The position numbers and the translations under genes were made by a program. A DNA stretch of 46,523 bases from an uncultured bacterium (lineage in GTDB: Bacteria > Bipolaricaulota > Bipolaricaulia > RBG-16-55-9 > DRJF01): NCBI GenBank assembly GCA_913053845.1, contig CAJXGD010000015.1, positions 1 to 46,523 on the forward strand, given 5' to 3'. Below are positions 17,676-25,266 of the stretch, in pieces (positions within the stretch are counted from its first letter, which is position 1; each line of letters opens with the position of its first letter). The notes beneath the pieces are model-generated. The model saw only the letters and a list, made by a program, of their open reading frames with translations. It was not told the DNA's origin and made no database searches.

Positions 17676-18272
17676 ATGCGAGACAAAGCAGTGACGCGAG
17701 AGAAAATCATGCGGGCCGCCGAGACGGTCTTCGCCGCCAAGGGTTACCATGAGACGCTGATGGAGGAGATCGGGCAGACCTCTCGGACCTCGAAGGGCGC
17801 GATCTACTTTCACTTTCCCAGCAAGGAGCAGCTCTTTTTCGCCCTGATGGATCGCCTGGCCCAAGCGCTGCGCCGCGAGGTCGAGCGCGAGCTGACCCGG
17901 CGGCAGGGGGCGCTGGACAAGGTGCAGGGCGCGCTCGAAGCGGTTTTCAAATCACTGGGTCGCCACCGACGGCTGGCCAAGATCCTGCTCTTGCAAGGGT
18001 ACGGCCTGGGCCCGGCCTTCGAGGCCAAGCGGCTGGAGATCTATCAGCAATTTGCCTCGCTGATTCAGCAGCATCTAACAGAAGCTGTCCGCGAGGGCTC
18101 CATTCCCGCTTTGGACGCCGAGGTGACCGCCTACGCTTGGCTAGGGGCAATCAACGAGCTGATAGTTCGCTGGTTGCTTACCGGAGCGCCCGACCCCTGG
18201 GAACGGGCACTGCCTGCACTCTCGCGGCTCTTCCTGCGCAGCATCGGGGCCCCAGCACCGAGCGAGCGATAA
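17676..18272 (+). CDS. TetR/AcrR-family transcriptional regulator
   Basis: A 198-residue regulator. The N-terminal helix-turn-helix is clear (TREKIMRAAETVFAAKGYHETLMEEIGQ, then TSKGAIYFHFPSKEQLFFAL), followed by an all-helical ligand domain. It probably represses its own promoter through the palindrome at 17631-17654 and controls the downstream transporter genes, released by an unknown small ligand. Only 32 bases separate it from the binding-protein gene, so it is the first gene of the operon. Confidence 0.9.
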   Translation: MRDKAVTREKIMRAAETVFAAKGYHETLMEEIGQTSRTSKGAIYFHFPSKEQLFFALMDRLAQALRREVERELTRRQGALDKVQGALEAVFKSLGRHRRLAKILLLQGYGLGPAFEAKRLEIYQQFASLIQQHLTEAVREGSIPALDAEVTAYAWLGAINELIVRWLLTGAPDPWERALPALSRLFLRSIGAPAPSER

Positions 18273-18304
18273 ATATCCGGATATCAAGCTTAGGAGGCAT
18301 CAAG

Positions 18305-19564
18305 ATGCAAAGGATCTCGAGACGGAGTTTTCTGAAAACCATCGGTCTGGGGGGGCTGAGCTTGGCTCTCTGGGCTCCAGGGCTTCATGCGGCGGCCGAG
18401 CCGATTCGCATCGGTTATCAGGCCCCGCTGTCTGGCGCCTTCGCCGCCTTCGGCAAATGGCATAATCGCGCGCTGCAAGCGGCGATCGAGCGCTTCAACC
18501 AGGCAGGCGGCGCCGGTGGACGGCCCTTCAAGCTGCTCACCGAAAATGCCACCTCCGACGCCGGGAAGGCCAAGGAGGCCTTTGCCAAGCTGGTGCTGCA
18601 AGAGAACGCCGACTTCGTCATCGGCTCGGTCGACTCCAGCTCCGACATCGCCAGCGCCCCGCTGGCCCGGCAATTGAAAACGCCCTACTTCCCCATGGGC
18701 ATCGCCAGCCAAATCACCGGCTCGGCGGGCAATCGCTGGATCTTCAAGAGCTATCACACCGGGCGCGAGGCGCTCCAGGCCGCCGGTTCCTGGGCCCTGC
18801 AGAATTTGGGCCAGCGCTGGACGATCATCGCCTCGGAGATCACCTTCGCCCAGTCGCAGGCGCAGGATTGGGCCGCACAGGTCAAGCAGTTTGGCGGCCA
18901 GGTGCTGCGCACGATCACCGTGCCCTTCCGACCCTCGGATTTCCTGCCCTTCTTGAGCCAGATTGACCTCAAGCGCACCGAGGCGCTCTATCAGGCTTTT
19001 ACCGCCGTAGACACGGTGCGCTTCTTCGGCCAAGCCGCCCAACTGGGTCTCAGCGGCCGATTGAAAACCCTAGGGATGATCGAAGGGATTGACACCCTGA
19101 ACACCGAGGCTTCCGGCTTCGAGGGCACCTGGTTTGTCACCAGCTACCCGCGGCGCGCCTCCCAGGTCCCTAGTCAGCTACAGCCTTTCGATCGAGTCTA
19201 TCGGGAGCGCGTTGGCATCTCTGCCGAGGGCTTTTCAAAGCAAGATTCCCAAGAGGTCGTGCCGATCGCCGATCTCTTCGGGAGCTGGCAGGCGCTCTCA
19301 CTCATCCGCGAGGCGATCACCCGCAGCGGCTGGCGGAGCTCCGCAGATCACCCCCGCTTGATCCAGGCCCTCGAGGGGTTTCAATATGCCGCCAGCGCCG
19401 ACTTTCCACAAGGCAGCGGCTTCCTGCGCGCCGAAGACCATCAGGTCTTCCACGACCACTATCTCACACAAGTGCAGTCAGGCAAACTGACCGTGCAGGT
19501 GCACCTGCCGCAGGCAAGCGGTTTTTACCCGGCCACGGTGAACTATCAGCAGCAGGGGTTTTAG
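18305..19564 (+). CDS. Branched-chain amino-acid-type ABC transporter, substrate-binding protein
   Basis: A 419-residue periplasmic-binding protein of the LivJ/LivK (peripla_BP_6) class. The N-terminus is a twin-arginine-type signal (SRRSFLKTIGLGGLSLAL...AAA). It continues IRIGYQAPLSGAFAAFGKWHNRA...INQAGG-like text and VIGSVDSSSDIASAPLARQLKTPYF. The start ATG 18305 has AGGAGG eight bases upstream; the longer open frame overlaps tetR and is rejected. It captures a substrate (amino acid, amide or aromatic acid cannot be told) and delivers it to the LivHM pore encoded downstream. Confidence 0.88.
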   Translation: MQRISRRSFLKTIGLGGLSLALWAPGLHAAAEPIRIGYQAPLSGAFAAFGKWHNRALQAAIERFNQAGGAGGRPFKLLTENATSDAGKAKEAFAKLVLQENADFVIGSVDSSSDIASAPLARQLKTPYFPMGIASQITGSAGNRWIFKSYHTGREALQAAGSWALQNLGQRWTIIASEITFAQSQAQDWAAQVKQFGGQVLRTITVPFRPSDFLPFLSQIDLKRTEALYQAFTAVDTVRFFGQAAQLGLSGRLKTLGMIEGIDTLNTEASGFEGTWFVTSYPRRASQVPSQLQPFDRVYRERVGISAEGFSKQDSQEVVPIADLFGSWQALSLIREAITRSGWRSSADHPRLIQALEGFQYAASADFPQGSGFLRAEDHQVFHDHYLTQVQSGKLTVQVHLPQASGFYPATVNYQQQGF

Positions 19565-19666
19565 CCGGGCACGGCCATCTAGCGCTTTGTTTGGGGGCTT
19601 TGCCGAGTAAGTCAATCTGCTGTATATTGTCGAGGGTGATTCCGACTGGAACTCGATTGGGCTCGA

Positions 19667-20542
19667 TTGGGCTTTGCGGCGCTAAATGGCTTTGTCTGGG
19701 GCTGGATTCTGGCGCTTATGGCGCTGGGCCTCAACCTGATCTATGGCATACTGCGGATAGTTAACTTCGCCCACGGGGCACTCTACATGCTCGGTGCGGT
19801 GCTGGCCTGGGTGCTCTGGCCCCTGCTGGGCTTCTGGGGAGCTCTGATCGTCGCACCGTTGCTGGTGGGCGTTTTGGGCCTAGGAGTCGAATGGCTGGTG
19901 CTCAGGCCGATTGAAGGGCGACCGTTGTTGAGCATCATCGCTACTTTCGCGCTGATGCTCATCATCCAGCAGACGGTGCTGCTGAGCTTTGGTGGGGGAC
20001 AGCAGCAGCTAAGTAATCCCTGGAGCTGGAGCTTTCCGCTCTTTGGCCTGCGCTATCCTGGCTATCGGCTCTTCGTGGCCCTGCTGGCGATGCTCTCCGT
20101 CGCCGGCCTGTGGCTCTTCTTGCAGCGTACTCAGGTGGGCCGCTGGGTGCGAGCGGTGAGCTCCGATGGCGAGCTGGCCGCCGGCCTGGGCCTGCCGGTT
20201 CCGCTGGTCTACGGCTTGGCCTTTGGCCTGGGAAGCTATCTGGCGGCCTTGGCCGGCGTGCTGGTCGCCCCCATCGTCTCGGTGGACTACCTGATGGGCT
20301 TCGATGTGCTCATCCCGGCCTTCATAATAGTGATCGTCGGCGGCGCGGGCAGCCTGGGCGGCTCGCTGCTGGTGGCCCTGGCGCTGGGTGAGGCGGAAAA
20401 TCTGCTCCCTTTCCTAGCACAACCGTTCTTGGGTCAACCCATGCAGCCCACCTTGGCCCGCGCTCTGACTCTGGCGCTGCTGATCGCCCTGCTGCTCTTT
20501 CGTCCCCAAGGGTTATTCGGCCGGCGGCCGGTCGGCCCATAA
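19667..20542 (+). CDS. livH: ABC transporter permease LivH
   Basis: A 291-residue permease with about eight membrane spans and the LivH signature (GLNLIYGILRIVNFAHGALYMLGA near the N-terminus; VGGAGSLGGSLL near the C-terminus, facing the ATPases). The start is a TTG at 19667 because an in-frame stop lies at 19637 and no ATG is suitably placed. A tandem CTCGATTGGG repeat overlaps this start. It forms the channel with LivM. Confidence 0.9.
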   Translation: MGFAALNGFVWGWILALMALGLNLIYGILRIVNFAHGALYMLGAVLAWVLWPLLGFWGALIVAPLLVGVLGLGVEWLVLRPIEGRPLLSIIATFALMLIIQQTVLLSFGGGQQQLSNPWSWSFPLFGLRYPGYRLFVALLAMLSVAGLWLFLQRTQVGRWVRAVSSDGELAAGLGLPVPLVYGLAFGLGSYLAALAGVLVAPIVSVDYLMGFDVLIPAFIIVIVGGAGSLGGSLLVALALGEAENLLPFLAQPFLGQPMQPTLARALTLALLIALLLFRPQGLFGRRPVGP

Positions 20543-20544
20543 TC

Positions 20545-21525
20545 ATGGACAAACTGCGCCAGAGGGCCCCGCTGCTGATCGCTTTGGCCCTCCTGGCCTT
20601 CATTCCTCAGCTATTGGCCCTGGTAGGCCTGCCCGGCCGCCAGGGTGCCTTCTGGCTCTCGCTGCTGACCCAGATGCTGATCTGGGGCCTTTTCGCCCTG
20701 AGCTACGACCTGCTCTTCGGCTATGCCGGCCTGCTCAGCTTGGGACAGGCTATTTTCTTCGGCCTGGCGATCTATGGCGTGACCCTCTCCAGCTTATACT
20801 GGGGATTCTCGCCTTGGGAGGCGCTGGGCAGCGGCTTGTTGATCTCACTGGTGGGAGCCATGCTGGTCGGTATAGTCGCCGTGCGCGTTCCCGGCCACGG
20901 TTTTCTCATCGTCACGGCGGTGATCTCGTTGATCGTCTATCTGATGGCCGTGGCCGCCAGCGGCTGGACCGGTGGGACCAACGGGGTGACGGTGACCATC
21001 CCGTCGCTGGATTTCGGCCTCTTACGCCTCTCGCTCTTCGATCCCCGCCAGGGCTATTGGCTGGCGCTGGGCCTGCTGATGCTCTCTTACGCGGCACTGC
21101 GCTGGCTGACCCGTACCCCGCTGGGCCGGGCGCTGGAGCTGATCCGTGAGAACGAGCCGCGCGCCGAGGCGCTGGGCTATCCTACCCTGCGGCTCAAGTT
21201 CGTCGTCTTCGTCATTTCTGGCAGTTTCGCCGGAGTGGCCGGTCTGCTCTATGCGCTGATCAACCAGTTTGCTTCGGCGGGATTATTGCAATGGACCGTC
21301 TCGGCCAATGCGCTGATCTGGACGCTGGTCGGCGGGGCGGGAACGCTGGTGGGGCCGTTGATCGGGACCGCGTTGCTCAAGTTCTTGGAGTATCTGTTTG
21401 GTGGCTGGTGGCCGCAGGGGTATCCCTTGCTGCTCGGGCTGGTCCTGCTGCTGGTGGCCCGCGCCGCGCCGCAGGGGATTGTGGGCATGTTGCGAGCATG
21501 GCGCGCCCAGAGAGAGCTGCGCTGA
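20545..21525 (+). CDS. livM: ABC transporter permease LivM
   Basis: A 326-residue permease beginning two bases after the livH stop. It has the LivM-type segment YDLLFGYAGLLSLGQAIFFGLAIYG and the coupling-region text LGRALELIRENEPRAEALGYPTLRLKFVVFVISG. About nine to ten hydrophobic spans. Its stop and the next start overlap (TGATG). Confidence 0.9.
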   Translation: MDKLRQRAPLLIALALLAFIPQLLALVGLPGRQGAFWLSLLTQMLIWGLFALSYDLLFGYAGLLSLGQAIFFGLAIYGVTLSSLYWGFSPWEALGSGLLISLVGAMLVGIVAVRVPGHGFLIVTAVISLIVYLMAVAASGWTGGTNGVTVTIPSLDFGLLRLSLFDPRQGYWLALGLLMLSYAALRWLTRTPLGRALELIRENEPRAEALGYPTLRLKFVVFVISGSFAGVAGLLYALINQFASAGLLQWTVSANALIWTLVGGAGTLVGPLIGTALLKFLEYLFGGWWPQGYPLLLGLVLLLVARAAPQGIVGMLRAWRAQRELR

Positions 21526-22256
21526 TGAGCACACTACTCGAAGTACGCGATTTGCATAAGAGCTTTGCCGGAGAGCCCACGCTGGCCGGGGTTGATCTGG
21601 CGCTGAAAGAAGGCGAGCGGCGGGCGATCATCGGCCCCAACGGGGCGGGCAAGACGACCTTGCTGAACCTGATCGGTGGCCAGCTCCGGCCTCAAGCAGG
21701 CCACATCCTCTTTGCTGGGCAGGAGATCAGCGGCTGGCCTCCCCACCGGCGGGCGCGGGAGGGCATTGGGCGCACCTTTCAGATCAGCAGTGCCTTTCCC
21801 AGCTTGAGCCTGTCTGACAATATGCTGGCCGCGGCGCAGGCGGGCCATAGTTGGCTGCACTACGCGCCGGAGGCGCGGCGCCGGGCCGAGCAGCTTCTGG
21901 AGCTATTAGCGCTCGGCGCCAAGGCGGCGCTGCCGGTGGCGCAGCTCTCGCACGGTGAGCGGCGGGCCTTGGAGATCGGTCTGGCTCTGGCGGCGCGGCC
22001 TAGGCTGCTGCTGCTCGATGAGCCCACCGCCGGTCTGGCGGCCGGCGAGACGGAGGGTGTCACTAAGCTGCTGCAAAGCTTGGAGGGCGTAGCTCTGCTG
22101 ATTGTGGAGCATGACATGCAAGTGGTCGAAAAGCTGGCCGACTCGATCACCGTGCTGCATCACGGCCGGGTGCTGGCCCAGGGCTCCACGCTGGAAATCC
22201 AAGCCAATCCGCAGGTACAAGCAATCTATTTGGGGAAAGCCCATGCTGAAACTTGA
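21525..22256 (+). CDS. livG: ABC transporter ATPase LivG
   Basis: A 243-residue ATP-binding subunit. Walker A IGPNGAGKTTLLN, Q-loop near RTFQISSAFPSLSL, signature LSHGERRALEIGLAL, Walker B LLLLDEPTAGL and the H-loop IVEHDMQVV are all intact. The signature has H for the usual YG context (LSHGE). ATG 21525 shares bases with the livM stop. Confidence 0.9.
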   Translation: MSTLLEVRDLHKSFAGEPTLAGVDLALKEGERRAIIGPNGAGKTTLLNLIGGQLRPQAGHILFAGQEISGWPPHRRAREGIGRTFQISSAFPSLSLSDNMLAAAQAGHSWLHYAPEARRRAEQLLELLALGAKAALPVAQLSHGERRALEIGLALAARPRLLLLDEPTAGLAAGETEGVTKLLQSLEGVALLIVEHDMQVVEKLADSITVLHHGRVLAQGSTLEIQANPQVQAIYLGKAHAET

Positions 22257-22941
22257 GCGAGTTGACGCCTATTACGGCCCTATCCCGGTGCTGCGCCAGC
22301 TTTCCTTGCGTGTGCGCCCCGGCGAGATCGTCGGTCTACTGGGGCGCAATGGCATGGGTAAGACCACTACGCTCAAGAGCGTGCTGCAATTAACAACGGT
22401 CAGGCGGGGGCGGGTCCACTTTGGTGGGCGTGATATCACCGGTTGGCCGGCCCAGCGGGTGCCGGGGCTGGGCATCGGCTATCTGCCTCAAGGGCGACGG
22501 GTGTTTCCGCAGATGAGCGTACGAGAGAATCTGCTGATCGCGCCGGCGACCCGGGGACGCTCGCCCGATGAGCTGCGCCTGGTGCTGGCGCGTTTTCCTC
22601 AGTTGGAGGGGCGCTTGCAGCAGCGGGCCGGTACGCTCTCGGGAGGTGAGCAGCAGATGGTGGCGCTGGCGCGGGTCCTGCTGCTGCGTCCTCGGCTGGC
22701 CCTACTCGATGAGCCGACCGAAGGGCTGATGCCGGGACTGGTCACTCAAGTCGAGCAGGTCATTCGCGAGCTCAAAACGGCTGGGGCGGGCGTGCTACTG
22801 GCCGAGCAGCGCGTTGCGACCATCCTGGCGCTCTGCGATCGCATCTATCTGATCGAGAAGGGGCGTATCGTGGGCGAGAGCCTGGCAGGTCAGCTCAGTG
22901 AGAACAAGTTGCGGCGGCATTTGGGCTTGGGTGGTAGTTAA
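22243..22941 (+). CDS. livF: ABC transporter ATPase LivF
   Basis: A 232-residue ATPase overlapping livG by 14 bases. Walker A LGRNGMGKTTTLK (the GRNGMGKTT form is typical of LivF), the YLPQGRRVFPQMSVREN Q-loop region, signature LSGGEQQMVALARVL and Walker B LALLDEPTEGL are present. It powers the LivHM pore together with LivG. It is the last gene of the cluster and converges with hicA. Confidence 0.9.
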   Translation: MLKLERVDAYYGPIPVLRQLSLRVRPGEIVGLLGRNGMGKTTTLKSVLQLTTVRRGRVHFGGRDITGWPAQRVPGLGIGYLPQGRRVFPQMSVRENLLIAPATRGRSPDELRLVLARFPQLEGRLQQRAGTLSGGEQQMVALARVLLLRPRLALLDEPTEGLMPGLVTQVEQVIRELKTAGAGVLLAEQRVATILALCDRIYLIEKGRIVGESLAGQLSENKLRRHLGLGGS

Positions 22942-22969
22942 TACGAGAACCTCTGGGTTTCCAGTCAAA

Positions 22970-23209
22970 CTACACTTGTTTATACGCTTCCAGAAATTCA
23001 TCCCTTGATATGCCCGCTTGGGTGCAGATTCGTTGCAATGTTGAGCCTTTTATTCTGCGATGGTTCGGCACCGTCAGCGGCATTTTGGTGCCATCGGGAT
23101 TCTCTCGTAACAGGGCAATATGGTTGCCTTCACGAACTTGCTCGAATCCCAAGTATTCAAACACTTTGATCACTTTGGTCTTGGGGACATCTACAGGAAA
23201 CTTTGCCAT
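22970..23209 (-). CDS. hicA: HicA-type mRNA interferase toxin
   Basis: A 79-residue HicA/YcfA protein with the double-stranded-RNA-binding-like fold: LGFEQVREGNHIALLRENPDG...LTVPNHRRIKGSTLQRICTQAGISRDEF. The His in GNHIAL is the expected catalytic position. It starts at ATG 23209, overlapping the stop of hicB (TGATG), giving a B-then-A order. It cleaves mRNA when not held by its partner. Confidence 0.85.
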   Translation of the reverse strand: MAKFPVDVPKTKVIKVFEYLGFEQVREGNHIALLRENPDGTKMPLTVPNHRRIKGSTLQRICTQAGISRDEFLEAYKQV

Positions 23210-23436
23210 CAAGCTGCAATTTCTGCTTCTGCGACGAACGCCTCCAACACGGGTGGTTCACCTTCAAATTCTTCTGTCCCAAAGGTCTCAATATGAAAGT
23301 TGATGGCCGACTTCACGTCATCCAGTGCCTCTTGATAGGTATTGCCCTCTCCCACGACAACACCCCTGATCCCCAAAGGGTAGGCTACATAGCCATCGGG
23401 ATGCTTCTCAACAATGATTTTGAATTCTTTCACCAT
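23209..23436 (-). CDS. hicB: HicB-type antitoxin
   Basis: A 75-residue HicB-like protein (KEFKIIVEKHPDGYVAYPLGIRGVVVGEGNTYQEALDDVKSAINFHIETFG). It has the partial RNase H-like fold but no added DNA-binding domain, so it neutralises HicA but may not bind DNA alone. It lies just downstream of tRNA-Phe on the same strand; no separate promoter was found, so read-through from the tRNA genes is possible. Confidence 0.85.
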   Translation of the reverse strand: MVKEFKIIVEKHPDGYVAYPLGIRGVVVGEGNTYQEALDDVKSAINFHIETFGTEEFEGEPPVLEAFVAEAEIAA

Positions 23437-23462
23437 GATAAGCTCTTTGGAGACCAGCCCAC

Positions 23463-23538
23463 TGGTGCCGAGGGGCGGAATCGAACCGCCGACACCAGGA
23501 TTTTCAGTCCTGTGCTCTACCGACTGAGCTACCTCGGC
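23463..23538 (-). tRNA. tRNA-Phe (GAA)
   Basis: A full cloverleaf: acceptor GCCGAGG/CCTCGGC, D arm GCTCAGTCGGTAGAGC, anticodon loop CTGAAAA (GAA), T arm GGCGGTTCGATTCCGCC. The 3' CCA is encoded. Confidence 0.95.
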
Positions 23539-23545
23539 CGAAGCT

Positions 23546-23623
23546 GGCGGGGATGACGGGGTTCGAACCCGCGATCTCTGCCTTGACAGGGCAGCGTGTT
23601 AGACCACTACACCACACCCCCGC
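23546..23623 (-). tRNA. tRNA-Asp (GTC)
   Basis: Acceptor GCGGGGG against TCCCCGC, anticodon loop CTGTCAA (GTC) in a CTGCC/GGCAG stem, T arm CGGGTTCGAACCCCG. The CCA is not encoded as such, and the base after the acceptor is C instead of the usual G for tRNA-Asp. It is seven bases upstream of tRNA-Phe on the same strand, so both are probably one transcript. Confidence 0.93.
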
Positions 23624-23666
23624 GTACCGCCATTGTAATGGATACCCTAAGCTGTGGCAACTCCCG

Positions 23667-23737
23667 AATTGCCCCGCTGGCCCCCAACTGCTACAATCGA
23701 ACAGAAATGAGTGCCCTCAAAGACCGCGCCAAGCAGC
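23667..23737 (+). repeat. Promoter-and-start cassette, copy 1
   Basis: About 70 bases nearly identical to 24312-24382 (four or five differences). The cassette carries TTGCCC (23669-23674), a 17-base spacer, TACAAT (23692-23697) and an ATG at 23707 with the codons for MSALKDRA. Here it is fused ahead of a hicB gene. Confidence 0.8.
23669..23697 (+). promoter_or_regulatory. Promoter of the second hicBA pair
   Basis: TTGCCC, a 17-base spacer, TACAAT. The -10 box ends nine bases before ATG 23707, so the message would be leaderless for that start. Confidence 0.65.
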
Positions 23738-23754
23738 TTAAGAAGGGAGCCACA

Positions 23755-23985
23755 ATGGCCAAGAAGCACAAGGAAGTCTTGAAACTCCTGGTCACCCTGG
23801 AACCCGGCGAGGATGGCTATATCATCGCCGAGTGTCCGGCTATCCCCGGCTGCGCTACCCAAGGCAAGAGCGAAGAGGAGGCGCTGGCCAATATCAAGGA
23901 GGCCATCGTCGGCTGCTTGAAGGTCCGTCAAGAGATGGGCCTGCCACTGACGGTGGAGACCCGCGAGGTCGAGGTGGCCCTCTGA
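23755..23985 (+). CDS. hicB: HicB-type antitoxin, second copy
   Basis: A 76-residue HicB-like protein (KLLVTLEPGEDGYIIAECPAIPGCATQGKSEEEALANIKEAIVGCLKVRQEMGLP). ATG 23755 has an AAGGGAG ribosome site and matches the family N-terminus. An in-frame ATG at 23707, placed right after a -10 box, would add 16 residues (MSALKDRAKQLKKGAT) copied from the antitoxin gene at 24352. This extension looks like a recombination scar; whether it is translated is unknown. The hicA start follows the stop directly. Confidence 0.85.
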   Translation: MAKKHKEVLKLLVTLEPGEDGYIIAECPAIPGCATQGKSEEEALANIKEAIVGCLKVRQEMGLPLTVETREVEVAL

Positions 23986-24213
23986 GTGGCGCGCCTGCCT
24001 GTCGTCAGCGGACGAGAGGCCGTCCGCGCCTTTACCGAAGCTGGCTGGATAGAAAAGCGCCGGGAGGGGAGCCACATGATCTTGGGTAAACCTGGAGTCC
24101 CGGTAGTCCTCTCGATCCCTAATCACAAAGAGCTTGACAAAGGACTGCTACGCGGCCAGATTCGCAAGGCCGGGCTGACGGTCGAAGAGTTTGTGAAGTT
24201 GCTCAAGCTGTAG
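23986..24213 (+). CDS. hicA: HicA-type mRNA interferase toxin, second copy
   Basis: A 75-residue HicA protein (SGREAVRAFTEAGWIEKRREGSHMILGKPG...VLSIPNHKELDKGLLRGQIRKAGLTVEEFVKLL). The catalytic His in EGSHMIL is present. The start is a GTG placed immediately after the hicB TGA, so it relies on translational coupling. It is only distantly similar to the first HicA (22970-23209), so the two pairs were probably acquired separately. Confidence 0.85.
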   Translation: MARLPVVSGREAVRAFTEAGWIEKRREGSHMILGKPGVPVVLSIPNHKELDKGLLRGQIRKAGLTVEEFVKLLKL

Positions 24214-24300
24214 AACACTGCTATGACCTTCAGCCCCGATGGGCTGCTGTTGGCCTCCGGCTCCGATGACGATACGATCAAGCTGTGGGACATCAGCGAT
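24214..24300 (+). pseudogene. WD40-repeat gene fragment
   Basis: In the frame following the hicA stop, NTAMTFSPDGLLLASGSDDDTIKLWDISD is one nearly complete WD40 blade, ending abruptly where the second promoter cassette begins. No other repeats flank it. It is a leftover of a larger WD40 protein, probably captured by the recombination that duplicated the cassette. Confidence 0.65.
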
Positions 24301-24311
24301 TTGGTGGGGAG

Positions 24312-24382
24312 GATTGCCCCGCCGGTCCCCAACTGCTACAATCGAACAGAAATGAGCGCCCTCAAAGACCGCGCCACGCAGC
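24312..24382 (+). repeat. Promoter-and-start cassette, copy 2
   Basis: The second copy of the repeat at 23667-23737, here in what looks like its native place at the start of a RelE-type antitoxin gene. Confidence 0.8.
24314..24342 (+). promoter_or_regulatory. Promoter of the RelE-type pair, leaderless
   Basis: TTGCCC (24314-24319), a 17-base spacer, TACAAT (24337-24342). The -10 box ends nine bases before ATG 24352. Confidence 0.65.
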
Positions 24383-24540
24383 TGATTGACCAATTGCCCG
24401 AGAGCGTCATCTCCCAGTTCGTGGAGGATTTGGAAGATGCCTTGGAGTTGGAGCAGGCCATTGCCGAAGAAGGGGACCAGCCGGGCATCCCCCTGGAGAA
24501 ACTCGTCCACCAGCTCAAACGCGCAGGGAAGCTCCCTTGA
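24352..24540 (+). CDS. Small antitoxin of a RelE/ParE-type system
   Basis: A 62-residue acidic protein (MSALKDRATQLIDQLPESVISQFVEDLEDALELEQAIAEEG...). It is helical and ends exactly one base before the toxin start. The type (QLPESVISQFVEDL) resembles the short antitoxins paired with RelE-like toxins. I infer the role from size, charge and position. It appears to be translated from a leaderless mRNA. Confidence 0.7.
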   Translation: MSALKDRATQLIDQLPESVISQFVEDLEDALELEQAIAEEGDQPGIPLEKLVHQLKRAGKLP

Positions 24541-24795
24541 ATGGGTTATGCCCTCATCGTCAAGCCGACTGCGCAACGCCAGTTGCGCCGGCTGGATCCA
24601 CCCCTGGTCCAGAAGATCATCCAGAAGCTCCAGCAGCTTCAGCAAAACCCCAGGCCCCCCGGAGTGCGCAAGCTGCACGGCGCCCCGCGGGGCTATCGGG
24701 TGAGGGTGGGGGACTGGCGCATCCTCTACACCGTTGATGATCAAGCCAAGGAGGTCCAAGTCTATCGGATCAAGCACCGCTCCCAGGTTTACTAA
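24541..24795 (+). CDS. RelE/ParE-family toxin
   Basis: An 84-residue protein with the family pattern: YALIVKPTAQRQLRRLDPPLVQKIIQKL at the start and GYRVRVGDWRILYTVDDQAKEVQVYRIKHRSQVY at the end. The R-x-G-D-W-R-I-L-Y strand and C-terminal Tyr are typical of RelE toxins that cut ribosome-bound mRNA. ATG 24541 directly follows the antitoxin stop. Confidence 0.88.
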   Translation: MGYALIVKPTAQRQLRRLDPPLVQKIIQKLQQLQQNPRPPGVRKLHGAPRGYRVRVGDWRILYTVDDQAKEVQVYRIKHRSQVY

Positions 24796-24902
24796 AGTCG
24801 GGGTCGTGTAGTGCGCCCGCTCATTTTGGGTCAGATTTACCTTGGGTGAGCTAGAGCGCACGAGGTGGGGTAGTGCAAACTGCCAACTCCTTTTGAGCCA
24901 AC

Positions 24903-24977
24903 TGGTGGGCGAACCAGGGCTTGAACCTGGGACCTTCCGCGTGTAAGGCGGACGCTCTCCCACTGAGCTATTCGCCC
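24903..24977 (-). tRNA. tRNA-Val (TAC)
   Basis: Acceptor GGGCGAA/TTCGCCC, D arm GCTCAGTGGGAGAGC, anticodon loop CTTACAC (TAC) in a TCCGC/GCGGA stem, T arm CCAGGTTCAAGCCCTGG, encoded CCA. Confidence 0.95.
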
Positions 24978-25266
24978 AATCTTGAACCTTTAGCTTAGCA
25001 GGATGGACCCCCTCGGTCAAACGCTTAATTCAGTCAATGCAAACCTCAGTGGTGTCCTATCGTCTCATCGGGCGCTAGGAGATTATGCTTCCGCGGCCAG
25101 GAGCTCTGTGGTCGCTTCCACTTTCATCTTGAGCCAAAAGGCTTCGACGGATAGGTCGGCTCCGGCATCATCTGTGGTGCGCAGCATCGTCGGTTGATGC
25201 CGTTGTTAGGCGCCTCGGCGGCATAATGCAATCTTCCTGGTAGGGCGTTCAGTGCGTTCGGACACA
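24978..25266. other. Gap between tRNA-Val and the methyltransferase
   Basis: A minus-strand frame of 34 codons (MLRTTDDAGADLSVEAFWLKMK..., about 25185-25082) is the only suggestive item and I do not recognise it. Nothing else is supported. Confidence 0.3.

Noticed and set aside
18290..19042. 250-codon minus-strand open frame
   Set aside because: Antisense shadow of the ABC binding-protein gene in G+C-rich sequence.
23667..24382. CRISPR-like repetition
   Set aside because: Only two copies about 640 bases apart, holding a promoter and start codon; no spacer pattern exists anywhere in the window.
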